Shown: positions 14,377 to 23,362, counted from the first letter of the stretch. The stretch: 64,000 nucleotides of DNA from Dorea_D hominis (GCF_014287705.1 NZ_JACOOY010000014.1:17452-81451); one strand, 5' to 3'. Numbers and translations are program-made. The notes: generated by a model from the sequence alone, not told the origin.

Positions 14377-15798
14377 ATGTATGATGTAAATTCAAAATGC
14401 GCGGATGATTTTATCAACCACGAGGAAATCTTAGAAACACTTGCTTATGCAGATGAAAACAAAAACAACAAAGAACTGATCGAATCATTGATCAAAAAAG
14501 CTTCTTTAAGAAAGGGCTTATCTCACAAAGAAGCTTCTGTTCTGTTAGCCTGTCAGGATGACGAGCTGAATGAGAAAATCTTCCGGCTCGCCGAACAGAT
14601 CAAAAAAGATTTTTACGGAAACCGTATTGTACTTTTTGCACCGTTATATTTATCCAACTACTGTATCAACGGCTGTACTTACTGTCCGTACCATATGAAA
14701 AACAAACACATTGCCAGAAAGCAGTTAACACAAGAAGAGATCCGCAGAGAAGTTATCGCACTGCAGGATATGGGGCACAAACGTTTGGCACTGGAAGCGG
14801 GTGAAGATCCTGTGCACAATACAATGGATTATTATCTGGAATCCATCAAAACGATTTACGATATCAAGCATAAAAACGGTGCAATCCGCCGTGTCAATAT
14901 TAATATTGCCGCAACGACAGTCGATAACTACCGTCTGTTAAAAGAAGCCGGAATCGGTACTTACATTCTTTTCCAGGAGACTTATCACAAAGAAAGTTAT
15001 CTGCAGTTACACCCGACAGGACCGAAACACGATTACAACTATCATACAGAAGCTATGGATCGTGCCATGGAAGGCGGTGTAGATGATGTTGGTATCGGTG
15101 TGCTCTTCGGACTGGATAAATACCGCTATGAATTTGCCGGACTTCTGATGCATGCAGAACATCTGGAAGCTGCATTCGGCGTTGGTCCGCACACGATCAG
15201 TGTGCCGCGACTGCGTGATGCAGATGATATTGATTCCAGCTCATTTACAAATGGAATCGATGATGATACATTTGCAAAAATTGTTGCATGTATCCGCATC
15301 TCGGTTCCGTACACAGGCATGATCATTTCCACACGTGAAGGAATGAACACCCGTGAACGTGTTCTTCACCTTGGTATTTCTCAGATCAGTGGTGGTTCCA
15401 AAACCAGCGTTGGTGGATATTGTGAACCGGAACCGGAAGATGCAAAATCCGAACAGTTTGATGTCGTTGACAACCGTACGCTGGACGAAGTCGTACAGTG
15501 GCTGATGCAGATGGATTATATCCCAAGTTTCTGCACTGCCTGTTACCGTGCCGGAAGAACCGGCGACCGCTTCATGTCTCTGTGCAAGAGTGGACAGATC
15601 CAGAACTGCTGCCACCCGAATGCACTTATGACACTGGAAGAGTACTTAATGGACTACGCTTCACCGGTAACGAAAGCAATCGGTGACAAGCTGATCGATA
15701 AGGAAGTGCTGAATGTTCCGAATGAGCAGGTACGCAAGACGGTACTGGAGAATTTAAAACTTATCCGCGAAGATAACCGCCGCGATTTTAGATTCTAA
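14377..15798 (+). CDS. hydG: [FeFe]-hydrogenase maturase HydG (radical SAM tyrosine lyase)
   Basis: 473 residues from the ATG at 14377, preceded by GGAGG seven bases upstream; the ATG at 14362 overlaps that site and is less likely. It cleaves tyrosine to give CO, cyanide and p-cresol for the H-cluster diiron unit. The radical SAM cluster motif CINGCTYC is at 96-103, and the second, C-terminal cluster motif is seen in FCTACYRAGRTGDRFM with a third Cys in SLCKSGQ. It lies 26 bp after hydE and ends at a strong terminator. Confidence 0.96.
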   Translation: MYDVNSKCADDFINHEEILETLAYADENKNNKELIESLIKKASLRKGLSHKEASVLLACQDDELNEKIFRLAEQIKKDFYGNRIVLFAPLYLSNYCINGCTYCPYHMKNKHIARKQLTQEEIRREVIALQDMGHKRLALEAGEDPVHNTMDYYLESIKTIYDIKHKNGAIRRVNINIAATTVDNYRLLKEAGIGTYILFQETYHKESYLQLHPTGPKHDYNYHTEAMDRAMEGGVDDVGIGVLFGLDKYRYEFAGLLMHAEHLEAAFGVGPHTISVPRLRDADDIDSSSFTNGIDDDTFAKIVACIRISVPYTGMIISTREGMNTRERVLHLGISQISGGSKTSVGGYCEPEPEDAKSEQFDVVDNRTLDEVVQWLMQMDYIPSFCTACYRAGRTGDRFMSLCKSGQIQNCCHPNALMTLEEYLMDYASPVTKAIGDKLIDKEVLNVPNEQVRKTVLENLKLIREDNRRDFRF

Positions 15799-15843
15799 AA
15801 AAGGGGACGGGGCTTTTCTAGAAAATCCCCGTCCCCTTTTTTT
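15797..15843 (+). terminator. Strong terminator after hydG
   Basis: 12-bp stem AAGGGGACGGGG (15801-15812) with CCCCGTCCCCTT (15827-15838), a 14-nt loop, and a T-run to 15843. It separates hydEG from hydF. Confidence 0.85.
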
Positions 15844-15852
15844 ACCTTTTGT

Positions 15853-15885
15853 TTATCCACAACTCATCCACACAATTTATCCACA
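15853..15885 (+). promoter_or_regulatory. Cluster of three DnaA-box-like 9-mers upstream of hydF
   Basis: TTATCCACA at 15853-15861, TCATCCACA at 15864-15872 and TTATCCACA at 15877-15885, all in the same orientation. Two are exact matches to the DnaA-box consensus TTATNCACA. They fill the gap between the hydG terminator and the hydF ribosome site (AAGGAGG). A clear promoter for hydF is not visible in the same gap. Confidence 0.5.
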
Positions 15886-15901
15886 GAAGGAGGATTTCTT
15901 T

Positions 15902-17182
15902 ATGAGTATGAACAATACACCTTCCGCTGAGCGTGTACACATCGGGATATTCGGACGCAGGAATGCCGGGAAATCCAGTGTGATCAATGCCATGACCGGG
16001 CAGGATCTGGCGATTGTATCAGATGTAAAGGGAACGACCACTGATCCGGTTTTAAAGGCGATGGAGCTTCTTCCGCTTGGTCCGGTTGTCATGATTGACA
16101 CACCGGGGCTTGATGACGAGGGCGAACTTGGAGCGCTCCGTGTGCAGAAGGCTTATCAGATATTGAATAAAACAGATATTGCTGTTCTTGTTATGGATGC
16201 CACTCTTGGTATGACACCGGAAGATGAGGCTATCTTAAAACGAATCCAGGCGAAAGAGATTCCATTTCTGCTTGTGTTTAATAAGACGGATCTGCTTACC
16301 AGTGATACGCAAATCCAAAATACAGACGGTTACAGAGTCACTTCCGCACCAAATACTTCCATAACAGCACTTCGAAGACAAACTGCTGAAAAATACGGTA
16401 TCCAGGAAGATCTGATTTTTTTTGTCAGTGCCTCTGATATGGATCACATTTATGAATTGAAAGAAAAGATTGCTTCCCTTGCCCCGTCCGATGACAATGA
16501 CCACCGGATCGTAGCAGATCTGATCCACCCCGGAGATTTTGTTGTGCTTGTCGTTCCGATCGATAAGGCCGCGCCAAAAGGCAGACTGATTCTCCCACAG
16601 CAGCAGACAATCCGGGATATTTTAGACTGTGGTGCTACGGCGATTGTTACAAGGGATTCCGAACTGGAAGAAACCCTAAAAAAACACGGGACAAGGCCTT
16701 CGCTTGTCATCACTGACAGCCAGGCATTTGCAAAAGTCTCCAAGCTGACACCTGCCGATATACCGCTTACTTCTTTTTCAATCTTATTTGCAAGATATAA
16801 AGGAAATCTGGATACGGTTGTACGCGGTGCCAGTGCACTTGATAAACTTTCAGACGGTGACCGTATCCTCATCTGTGAGGGTTGTACACACCACCGTCAG
16901 TGCGAAGATATCGGGACGGTAAAGCTTCCGAACTGGATTCGTGAATACACGGGGGAAAATGTGGAATTTGATTTCAAGAGCGGAACAGAATTTCCACCGG
17001 ATGTGGATAAGTATCAATTAATTATCCACTGTGGTGGATGCACACTGAATGAGCGTGAAATGAAATATCGTCTGAAATGTGCAGAAGATGCCGGTGTACC
17101 GATCACAAACTACGGAACTGCAATTGCATATATGAAAGGAATTCTGAAGCGGAGTACGGCGATATTTTCCGAGGATCTGTAA
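15902..17182 (+). CDS. hydF: [FeFe]-hydrogenase maturation GTPase HydF
   Basis: 426 residues. The scaffold and GTPase on which the diiron subcluster is assembled before transfer to the hydrogenase. The N-terminal GTPase domain (about 10-175) has P-loop GRRNAGKS (18-25), GTTTDP switch, DTPGLDD and NKTD. The C-terminal cluster domain carries CTHHRQCED and, about 50 residues on, HCGGC, the CxH..HCxxC ligands of the [4Fe-4S] site. It sits with hydE and hydG but behind the hydG terminator. No hydrogenase structural gene is in the window. Confidence 0.96.
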   Translation: MSMNNTPSAERVHIGIFGRRNAGKSSVINAMTGQDLAIVSDVKGTTTDPVLKAMELLPLGPVVMIDTPGLDDEGELGALRVQKAYQILNKTDIAVLVMDATLGMTPEDEAILKRIQAKEIPFLLVFNKTDLLTSDTQIQNTDGYRVTSAPNTSITALRRQTAEKYGIQEDLIFFVSASDMDHIYELKEKIASLAPSDDNDHRIVADLIHPGDFVVLVVPIDKAAPKGRLILPQQQTIRDILDCGATAIVTRDSELEETLKKHGTRPSLVITDSQAFAKVSKLTPADIPLTSFSILFARYKGNLDTVVRGASALDKLSDGDRILICEGCTHHRQCEDIGTVKLPNWIREYTGENVEFDFKSGTEFPPDVDKYQLIIHCGGCTLNEREMKYRLKCAEDAGVPITNYGTAIAYMKGILKRSTAIFSEDL

Positions 17183-17353
17183 TTTCCTTGATACCGGGAG
17201 CTTTTCGCTCTTCATTATCATAGAAGAATCTTATTTACAGACTTTTCTTCACAGTCGAGGGATTAATATGACAGAAACTGTTTGAACTGTGTTAAAATAT
17301 AATTTTCAAATTCTTCAGCACATTAACGACCGGTTATATTAATAATGCATACT

Positions 17354-17423
17354 ATAAGAGCCTGAACTTTCTTAAGCTATTTCCATTATTTTATGGATTA
17401 TCACTTTGAAGTCAGGCTCTTAT
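17354..17423. repeat. Long-loop inverted repeat after hydF
   Basis: Perfect 12-bp arms ATAAGAGCCTGA (17354-17365) and TCAGGCTCTTAT (17412-17423), 46 bp apart with a small CCAT/ATGG hairpin inside. T-rich sequence follows on the plus strand, so it may terminate hydF. The rest of the 17183-17531 gap is AT-rich, with no ORF or convincing promoter except the potCD 3'-end copy near 17463. Confidence 0.5.
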
Positions 17424-17531
17424 TCCTTTTCTCAGTCCATTCCTTAATCCGAGAATCTCTATTCACTTATTACCTGCAGCAATCTTTCCCCTTGCCAATA
17501 CTTACATATATTGGATGTGCCAAAAACCTAT

Positions 17532-19421
17532 CTACTTATTACTTGCTGCAATCTTCACTTTGCTCCACAGATTGCTGATGATCTTCTTCGTCTTCTCATT
17601 GTATTCAAAGACTTCATCTTTTTTATTATCCGTTCTCGGAATATATGCGTCGATTCCTTCGAACTCGCCACCTTTGCCGTGTAAATCCTCCATAACCTTT
17701 TTGTTGGCAGATGTATAGCCAACATAGCTAGAGTTATCATATGCGCCGTCGTAATCACTTGCATAATTGATAAATGCATGCGCAAGTTCAACGTTTTTGG
17801 CATTTTTCGGAATAACCATCGCATCGGACCACTGATTTGTTCCGCTGTCTGGAAGATAGTATCCCATTTTCGGATTTTCCGCCATGACATAAGTTGCATC
17901 TCCGGAATAGATAAGTCCCAGCGCTTTTCTCGCCTGTGCCATATTATCGATGATCTCATCCGTCACGATCTCCGGCTTCATCGTTCCCACGCATTTCAGG
18001 AGCCACTGGTAAGCCTTATCAATCTCTCCCTGATCACTGGTATTCATCGAATATCCAAGTGACTTTAACGCCATCATGAAAGAATCTCTCTCTGAATCAT
18101 ACAGGTAAATATCTCCTTTGTATTTCTGATCCAGGAAAATGTTATAACCTTCTTTTTTCAAATCTTCTTCGGATACCTTTGTCTTGTCATAGACAATCCC
18201 GACAGTTCCCCAGAAATACGGAACCGAATATTCATTTTTCGGATCATATGGCAGTCCTTTGACCGCTTTATTCAGCTTATCCATACAGGTCAGCTTTGAT
18301 TTATCCAGTTTTTGTAAATATCCTTCGGAAATCAGACGCTCAATCATATAATCACTCGGAACGAGAATATCATACGCTTCTTTATTTGCGACTTTGATGT
18401 ACATCTGTTCATTGGAATCAAAGTTCTCCAGCATAACTTTCGCACCGGTTTCTTTTTCAAAGTCCTGAATGATATGTTCACCGACATATTCTCCCCAGTT
18501 ATAAATCCTGAGTGTCTGTCCTTCAAACGGACGTTTGTTCTGTGCTCCACCGAACTGCGCAACACATATGACCGCAACCAGCGCCGCACAGACGGCTGTG
18601 ACCGGTATCCACATTCTCCTTCTTCTGACTACATCTGTCTTCTTTCTTTTGCTTGCCAGCATTGGCATAATATTGATCACCAGAAGTACGATCGTAATAA
18701 TCATAACAACAAGCGTAGAAATGGCGTTAATGCTCGGATTCACACGTTTGCTCATTGTATACACCATAATACTTAAGTTCTTTACACCTTGTCCGGTTAC
18801 GAAATAAGAAATGATAAAATCATCTACGGACATGGTAAATGCAATCAGCGCTCCGGACACGATTCCCGGTGTGATCTGTGGCACAATAACTTTCGTCAGA
18901 GCCTGCCACGGTGTCGCCCCAAGGTCCATTGCCGCATCTGCCAGGTTCGGATCCAGTGAGCGGATCTTCGGCATCACGGAAAGCATGACATATGGGATAC
19001 AGAATGCAATGTGCGCAAGCAGCATCGTCACATAGCCTTTTTCCACACGGAATGTGATAAATAACAGCATAAAGCCAATCGCTGTTACAATTTCCGGGTT
19101 CATAAGCGGCAGATTATTGACCTGATCCATCAGATCACGCACAACTTTTTTTGACTTACTTATTCCAATTGCAGAAATTGTTCCTACAATTGTGGAAATA
19201 ATTGTAGCCAGCACCGCCACACTGAATGTTGTAGAGAGCGCCTCCATCATATCGCTGGAATCCAGCATATGCCGGTACCAGCGCAGTGAAAATCCGGTAA
19301 AGCTTGTCAGTGATTTTCCATCGTTAAATGAAAAAATAATCATATATAATATCGGAAGGTAGAAAAAGATGACTGAAAGTACCATCAAGATCTTCCCGAT
19401 CCGTCGTTTCTTTTGTTTCAT
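17532..19421 (-). CDS. potCD: PotC-PotD fusion: polyamine ABC permease joined to its binding protein
   Basis: 629 residues. Residues 1-258 are a PotC-type permease with about six helices and the EAA loop near 162-186 (DAAMDLGATPWQALTKVIVP). After a basic linker, an extra transmembrane helix (about 271-289) leads to a complete spermidine/putrescine-binding protein (about 299-629) starting RPFEGQTLRIYNWGEYV, which would sit tethered outside the cell instead of being a lipoprotein. The frame is open throughout and the linker looks designed, so this is a true fusion. It is the last gene of the operon, 3 bp after potB. Polyamine specificity is assigned by family. Confidence 0.92.
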   Translation of the reverse strand: MKQKKRRIGKILMVLSVIFFYLPILYMIIFSFNDGKSLTSFTGFSLRWYRHMLDSSDMMEALSTTFSVAVLATIISTIVGTISAIGISKSKKVVRDLMDQVNNLPLMNPEIVTAIGFMLLFITFRVEKGYVTMLLAHIAFCIPYVMLSVMPKIRSLDPNLADAAMDLGATPWQALTKVIVPQITPGIVSGALIAFTMSVDDFIISYFVTGQGVKNLSIMVYTMSKRVNPSINAISTLVVMIITIVLLVINIMPMLASKRKKTDVVRRRRMWIPVTAVCAALVAVICVAQFGGAQNKRPFEGQTLRIYNWGEYVGEHIIQDFEKETGAKVMLENFDSNEQMYIKVANKEAYDILVPSDYMIERLISEGYLQKLDKSKLTCMDKLNKAVKGLPYDPKNEYSVPYFWGTVGIVYDKTKVSEEDLKKEGYNIFLDQKYKGDIYLYDSERDSFMMALKSLGYSMNTSDQGEIDKAYQWLLKCVGTMKPEIVTDEIIDNMAQARKALGLIYSGDATYVMAENPKMGYYLPDSGTNQWSDAMVIPKNAKNVELAHAFINYASDYDGAYDNSSYVGYTSANKKVMEDLHGKGGEFEGIDAYIPRTDNKKDEVFEYNEKTKKIISNLWSKVKIAASNK

Positions 19422-19424
19422 CTT

Positions 19425-20261
19425 TTATACCCCCTTTCCGCCCTGATTATGCTGCTCCACTTTCCGTACAGCCATCATCAGAAGCATCATAATAATCGCC
19501 ATGATCATAGACACCGCACTTCCAAAATTCCACTCTCCGACTGTGATAAACTGGTTTTCGATCATATTTCCGATGAGGAAATACTGACCGCCTCCAAGCA
19601 GCTTCGGAATAAAGAACGAGCTGACTGCCGGAAGGAATACGAGCGTAATTCCATTAATTACTCCCGGCATGGAAAGTGGCAAAGTAATTCTGCGGAAAGT
19701 CTGTGCGGGACTGGCCCCGAGATCCGCACTCGCTTCGATCAGCGAATAATCCATCTTGCTTAAGGACGTCTGGATCTGCAGGATCATAAACGGAAGGAAG
19801 TTATATACCATACCGAGCAGTACGGCGCCCTCTGTATAGAGAAGCTCTACATTTCCAAGTCCGAAAAATCCAAGTATTTTCTGAAAAATACCACCGTTGC
19901 TCAGAAGTCCGATCCATGCGTATGTTCGCACAAGCATGTTGATCCACATCGGCAGTGTAATGCATAAAATCAATATATTCTGTACTTTTTCTGTGCTTCT
20001 TGCTATATAATATGCGATCGGATAGCCGAGAAGCAGACATAAAACGGTTGTCTTCACCGCAATCAGTATGGAACGCCAGAGGATTAATAAGAAATCCGGA
20101 TCGGTAAAAAATTTGGCATAATGTTCCAGTGTGAACGAGAAAGAAATGATGCTGTTGCCTTGATTCATTACAGAATACAGTGCGATCAGTGCCATCGGAA
20201 GAACAAGCATCATCACTGCCCACACGATATACGGCCATGCAAGCTGCTGAAAACGTTTCAT
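19425..20261 (-). CDS. potB: Spermidine/putrescine ABC transporter permease PotB
   Basis: 278 residues, normal length. Integral membrane half of the polyamine importer, pairing with the PotC part of the fusion. Six hydrophobic helices are evident, and the EAA loop reads ASADLGASPAQTFRRITLPLSMPG (roughly residues 180-205), the contact to PotA. It abuts potA with no gap (stop and start adjacent at 20261/20262) and is followed 3 bp later by potCD. Confidence 0.94.
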   Translation of the reverse strand: MKRFQQLAWPYIVWAVMMLVLPMALIALYSVMNQGNSIISFSFTLEHYAKFFTDPDFLLILWRSILIAVKTTVLCLLLGYPIAYYIARSTEKVQNILILCITLPMWINMLVRTYAWIGLLSNGGIFQKILGFFGLGNVELLYTEGAVLLGMVYNFLPFMILQIQTSLSKMDYSLIEASADLGASPAQTFRRITLPLSMPGVINGITLVFLPAVSSFFIPKLLGGGQYFLIGNMIENQFITVGEWNFGSAVSMIMAIIMMLLMMAVRKVEQHNQGGKGV

Positions 20262-21839
20262 CTAGTACACCACCTTTGACATGACATGAATATCTTCCGG
20301 GAAGAATGTCAGGCCGACCTCCTGTCCTTCCTCCGAATAATCAGTCGTATGGATCTTAAATTCGCGACCGGTTGTTGAAAATGTGATCTGATATACACCT
20401 TCTGTCACTTCTTCCGGTTCAAAGTCATAATCTACACTGATGTCCACACTTTGATCTTCATCGCTTAACTTCCAGCCCTGTGCATTTGCCCATGTTTTCA
20501 GATCTGTATCCAATGCCTGTGAATCATTGATCTCATCTACTGTTTTGAAGAAGTTGAACGCCATAACCGCTTCATTTGCCTTTTCATTCTTAACGAACGG
20601 CTGGTTGACTACAAAGATTGTTCTCTCGATGCTTGTTCCATCTGCGGTTGTAAATGTAACCGGATACTGTCCTTCTTCTTTCTCCAGTTCGTATTCTACT
20701 TTTGCAATGGATATATAATCATCTGTCTCTACTTCCCATGCCTGCGCATTGGAGAACGCGATAATCTCTTTATCATCCATTTCTTCCACATCGTCAACAT
20801 CAACATAGAAGTTGTTTGCACTGATTTTTTCTTTTCCGTCTTCACTTGTCACTTCGTGGTTGCGGATGACACGCATATTTACCGTAACGCTGGTCCCCGG
20901 AACTGTCTCCACCATGATTTCATAATGAACACCTTTGAACAGCACACTCAAAACTTCTCCGGTCATCTTACCGTCTTTTACATCTACAATATCAATATCT
21001 TCCGGACGGATGACAACGTCTACTTTTTCATTCTTCTTAAATCCATAATCCACGCAGTCAAATACAATATCATCAAACATGACTTTATAATCATCAATCA
21101 TCGTTCCTGATAAAATGTTGCTTTCACCGATAAAGTTCGCTACGAAACGGTTTGCCGGTTCATTGTAAATATCCTGCGGCGAACCGATCTGCTGGATCTC
21201 ACCATTTTTCATAACAACGATCTTATCCGACATCGTAAGTGCCTCTTCCTGATCATGTGTTACGAAAATAAAGGTGATACCGACCTCCTGCTGGATCCGT
21301 TTCAACTCATACTGCATCTCTTTTCTGAGTTTCAGGTCAAGCGCAGCAAGCGGCTCATCAAGAAGCAGCACTTTCGGCTCATTGACAAGCGCTCTTGCAA
21401 TTGCAACACGCTGCTGCTGGCCTCCTGAAAGCAGTGTTGTATTCTTGTCTTCAAATCCTTCCAGTCCGATAAGCTTTAACATCTTCATGACTTTCTGGTC
21501 AATGATGTCTTTTCCGACTTTTTTTATCTTAAGCCCAAATGCAATATTTTCATAAACACTCAGATGTGGAAAGAGTGCGTATTTCTGAAACACCGTGTTC
21601 AGTTCCCGCTCATACGGCGGCTTATTACTGATCTCCTCGCCATCAAAAATCACACTTCCTTCGTCTGCTTCCAGGAATCCTCCCAGAATCCGAAGAAGTG
21701 TTGTCTTACCGCAGCCACTTGGCCCGAGCAGTGTTACAAATTCATTTTCATAAATGTCAAGATTGATTCCTTTTAACACAACCTGGCTGTCAAAACTTTT
21801 GACAATGTTGCGGAATTCAATGATCTTATTCTCTTCCAT
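20262..21839 (-). CDS. potA: Polyamine transporter ATPase PotA with large TOBE insertion
   Basis: 525 residues against the usual 350-385. The ABC ATPase core (1-235) is intact: Walker A GPSGCGKTT (39-47), signature LSGGQQQR (137-144), Walker B VLLLDEP (157-163) and the switch His in THD (194-196). The regulatory TOBE region starts near 240 and reads normally to about 327 (GEVLSVLFKGVHYEIMVE), then is interrupted by about 168 residues before the normal TOBE ending EVGLTFFPEDIHVM (507-520). The insert contains two related beta-rich units (about 358-412 and 445-497), each with NAQ.W, then E-x-x-x-G-x-Y-x-(V/I)-T-F-(T/S)-T. First transporter gene of the operon. Confidence 0.9.
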   Translation of the reverse strand: MEENKIIEFRNIVKSFDSQVVLKGINLDIYENEFVTLLGPSGCGKTTLLRILGGFLEADEGSVIFDGEEISNKPPYERELNTVFQKYALFPHLSVYENIAFGLKIKKVGKDIIDQKVMKMLKLIGLEGFEDKNTTLLSGGQQQRVAIARALVNEPKVLLLDEPLAALDLKLRKEMQYELKRIQQEVGITFIFVTHDQEEALTMSDKIVVMKNGEIQQIGSPQDIYNEPANRFVANFIGESNILSGTMIDDYKVMFDDIVFDCVDYGFKKNEKVDVVIRPEDIDIVDVKDGKMTGEVLSVLFKGVHYEIMVETVPGTSVTVNMRVIRNHEVTSEDGKEKISANNFYVDVDDVEEMDDKEIIAFSNAQAWEVETDDYISIAKVEYELEKEEGQYPVTFTTADGTSIERTIFVVNQPFVKNEKANEAVMAFNFFKTVDEINDSQALDTDLKTWANAQGWKLSDEDQSVDISVDYDFEPEEVTEGVYQITFSTTGREFKIHTTDYSEEGQEVGLTFFPEDIHVMSKVVY

Positions 21840-21902
21840 CTCACGTCTCCCTTCTATAATCTGTCAGCTATAATATCTCAGCCTTTTATCGTTCTCGTCT
21901 GT

Positions 21903-22436
21903 TTAAAACATCGGCGGGTTGGTGATCCACAATACTTTTGCTTCCCCGCTCCCATGATTATATAAATAATGGCTTCTGGAACCATCCATATAAAACGTTT
22001 CCTTCGCCTTTACTTTATATTTCTTCTTGCCACGCACAATTGTTATGCTGCCTTTTAATACATAGCCAAATTCTTCTCCCTGAAACGCCGACACTTCCCG
22101 GCTTTTCTGATGTGGCGCCAATGTTAAAATAATAGGCTCCATCTGGTTCTTTTGTGCATTAGGCACAATCCACTCAATCTGAAAACCTTCCTGTTCATCC
22201 ACAAAAAAATCCTGCTGTCCGAATACAATCTGATGCTCTTCTTCCTCATGGAAAAAGTCTGACAGATTACTTCCAAGCGCTTCCAGAATATCTTCCAGCG
22301 TTGCGATACTCGGCGTTGTCAGATTTCTCTCCACCTGGGACAGAAAGCCTTTTGACAGCTCGCTTCTGGATGCCAGATCATTCAGCGTCAGGTCATTTTG
22401 CAAACGCAGTTCTTTCAATTTCTTTCCGATATCCAC
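21903..22436 (-). CDS. XRE-cupin transcriptional regulator of the pot operon (PuuR type)
   Basis: 177 residues. An N-terminal helix-turn-helix of the XRE/Cro type (about 5-60, LTLNDLASRSELSKGFLSQVERN) is followed by a cupin sensor domain (about 110-175). This architecture is shared with PuuR and other regulators that sense small metabolites, and placement directly upstream of potA points to polyamine sensing. It starts at GTG 22436 with a near-perfect GGAGGTGAT ribosome site. A TGTTC/GAACA palindrome lies over its promoter, suggesting autoregulation of the whole xre-potA-potB-potCD unit. Confidence 0.88.
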   Translation of the reverse strand: MDIGKKLKELRLQNDLTLNDLASRSELSKGFLSQVERNLTTPSIATLEDILEALGSNLSDFFHEEEEHQIVFGQQDFFVDEQEGFQIEWIVPNAQKNQMEPIILTLAPHQKSREVSAFQGEEFGYVLKGSITIVRGKKKYKVKAKETFYMDGSRSHYLYNHGSGEAKVLWITNPPMF

Positions 22437-22490
22437 CCTATCACCTCCGAGATATATTTTCGTTCTGGAGTTTTCTATTACTATACTTTA

Positions 22491-22509
22491 TGTTCAAAAT
22501 TACCGAACA
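22491..22509. promoter_or_regulatory. Candidate operator of the pot operon
   Basis: Inverted repeat TGTTC (22491-22495) and GAACA (22505-22509), 9 bp apart. It lies in the -35 region of a minus-strand promoter (GTTCGG, 17 bp, TATAGT) for the XRE-cupin gene. A site for that regulator is the simplest reading. The 22437-22726 gap otherwise holds only this promoter and a terminator hairpin. Confidence 0.45.
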
Positions 22510-22661
22510 AAGTTTATTATACACGGTTACGGGAATATTTCAAGAGATTCACAGATTTTTTGAAGCCTGGTTCTAGTTTTTTTGGATATTTTTTCAAAAA
22601 AATTAAAACCTGTATTTCCCACCAGATGGCAACTTGCTGAAAACTGCATTATAATACAAGC

Positions 22662-22704
22662 AAGGACAGAACCCTAAAAATCAAGGCTCTGTCCTTCTTT
22701 TTTT
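22662..22704. terminator. Terminator hairpin between ribU and the pot operon
   Basis: 12-bp stem AAGGACAGAACC (22662-22673) with GGCTCTGTCCTT (22685-22696), followed by CTTTTTTTT on the plus strand and a weaker T-rich run on the minus strand. It probably serves ribU on the minus strand, although the better U-tract is on the other strand. Confidence 0.5.
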
Positions 22705-22726
22705 CATCATTATCTAATATTTTCTT

Positions 22727-23362
22727 CTATCTTCCCATATGGAATATCGGGCTGATCTTCTTATAGATCAAAAATACGATCAACGATACCAGCACACCTT
22801 TTAACAGGTTAAATGGCACGATTGCAAAGATTACAAGCGTTGTAACGCTTGTAATGTGGCTGTTCACTGCTGTTCCCATGCCAACCAGTGCATCCATCGG
22901 CATCTGGAACGCTTTTGCATAAGCCGGTAATAATACGTATGCATTAAGGAAACATCCAAGGATTGTCATAAATAATGTTCCGCTAATCATACCAACGATA
23001 GCGCCTGTGCGGTTATGCTTTTTCTTGTAGATCAGACCTGCCGGTACCACAAATGCGCATCCGATCAGGAAGTTAGCAATCTCACCTACCCCTGCTGTCA
23101 TGGTTCCATTTACCGCAAAGTTCAGAATGATCTTGATGAATTCAATCGTTGCTCCTGCCAGTGGTCCCATTGCAAAACATCCGACTAATACCGGAACTTC
23201 ACTGAAATCGATCTCGTAAAAAGATGGTGCAAACGGAAGCGGAATCTCGAAAAGCATTAATACTAATGCAATTGCAGATAACATTCCAACCTGTGCCATT
23301 ACACGGATCTTTGTCCTGTTCTTTGTCTGTGCTGCTGCCATTGTTTTTGTACTTGTACTCAT
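22727..23362 (-). CDS. ribU: Riboflavin ECF transporter S-component RibU
   Basis: 211 residues from the ATG at 23362, which follows AAAGGAG. The substrate-binding membrane subunit of an energy-coupling-factor importer; it would work with shared EcfA, EcfA' and EcfT encoded elsewhere. About six helices are visible, with the family segments MLSAIALVLMLFEIPLPF and FYEIDFSEVPVLVGCFAMGP near the N-terminus that form the riboflavin pocket. The FMN riboswitch directly upstream confirms the substrate. Confidence 0.94.
   Translation of the reverse strand: MSTSTKTMAAAQTKNRTKIRVMAQVGMLSAIALVLMLFEIPLPFAPSFYEIDFSEVPVLVGCFAMGPLAGATIEFIKIILNFAVNGTMTAGVGEIANFLIGCAFVVPAGLIYKKKHNRTGAIVGMISGTLFMTILGCFLNAYVLLPAYAKAFQMPMDALVGMGTAVNSHITSVTTLVIFAIVPFNLLKGVLVSLIVFLIYKKISPIFHMGR

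Noticed and set aside
15853..15885. Replication origin
   Set aside because: Only three boxes, no dnaA, dnaN or AT-rich unwinding region nearby.
22662..22704. Terminator for an unseen plus-strand gene
   Set aside because: No plus-strand gene precedes it; the better plus-strand U-run alone does not justify inventing one.
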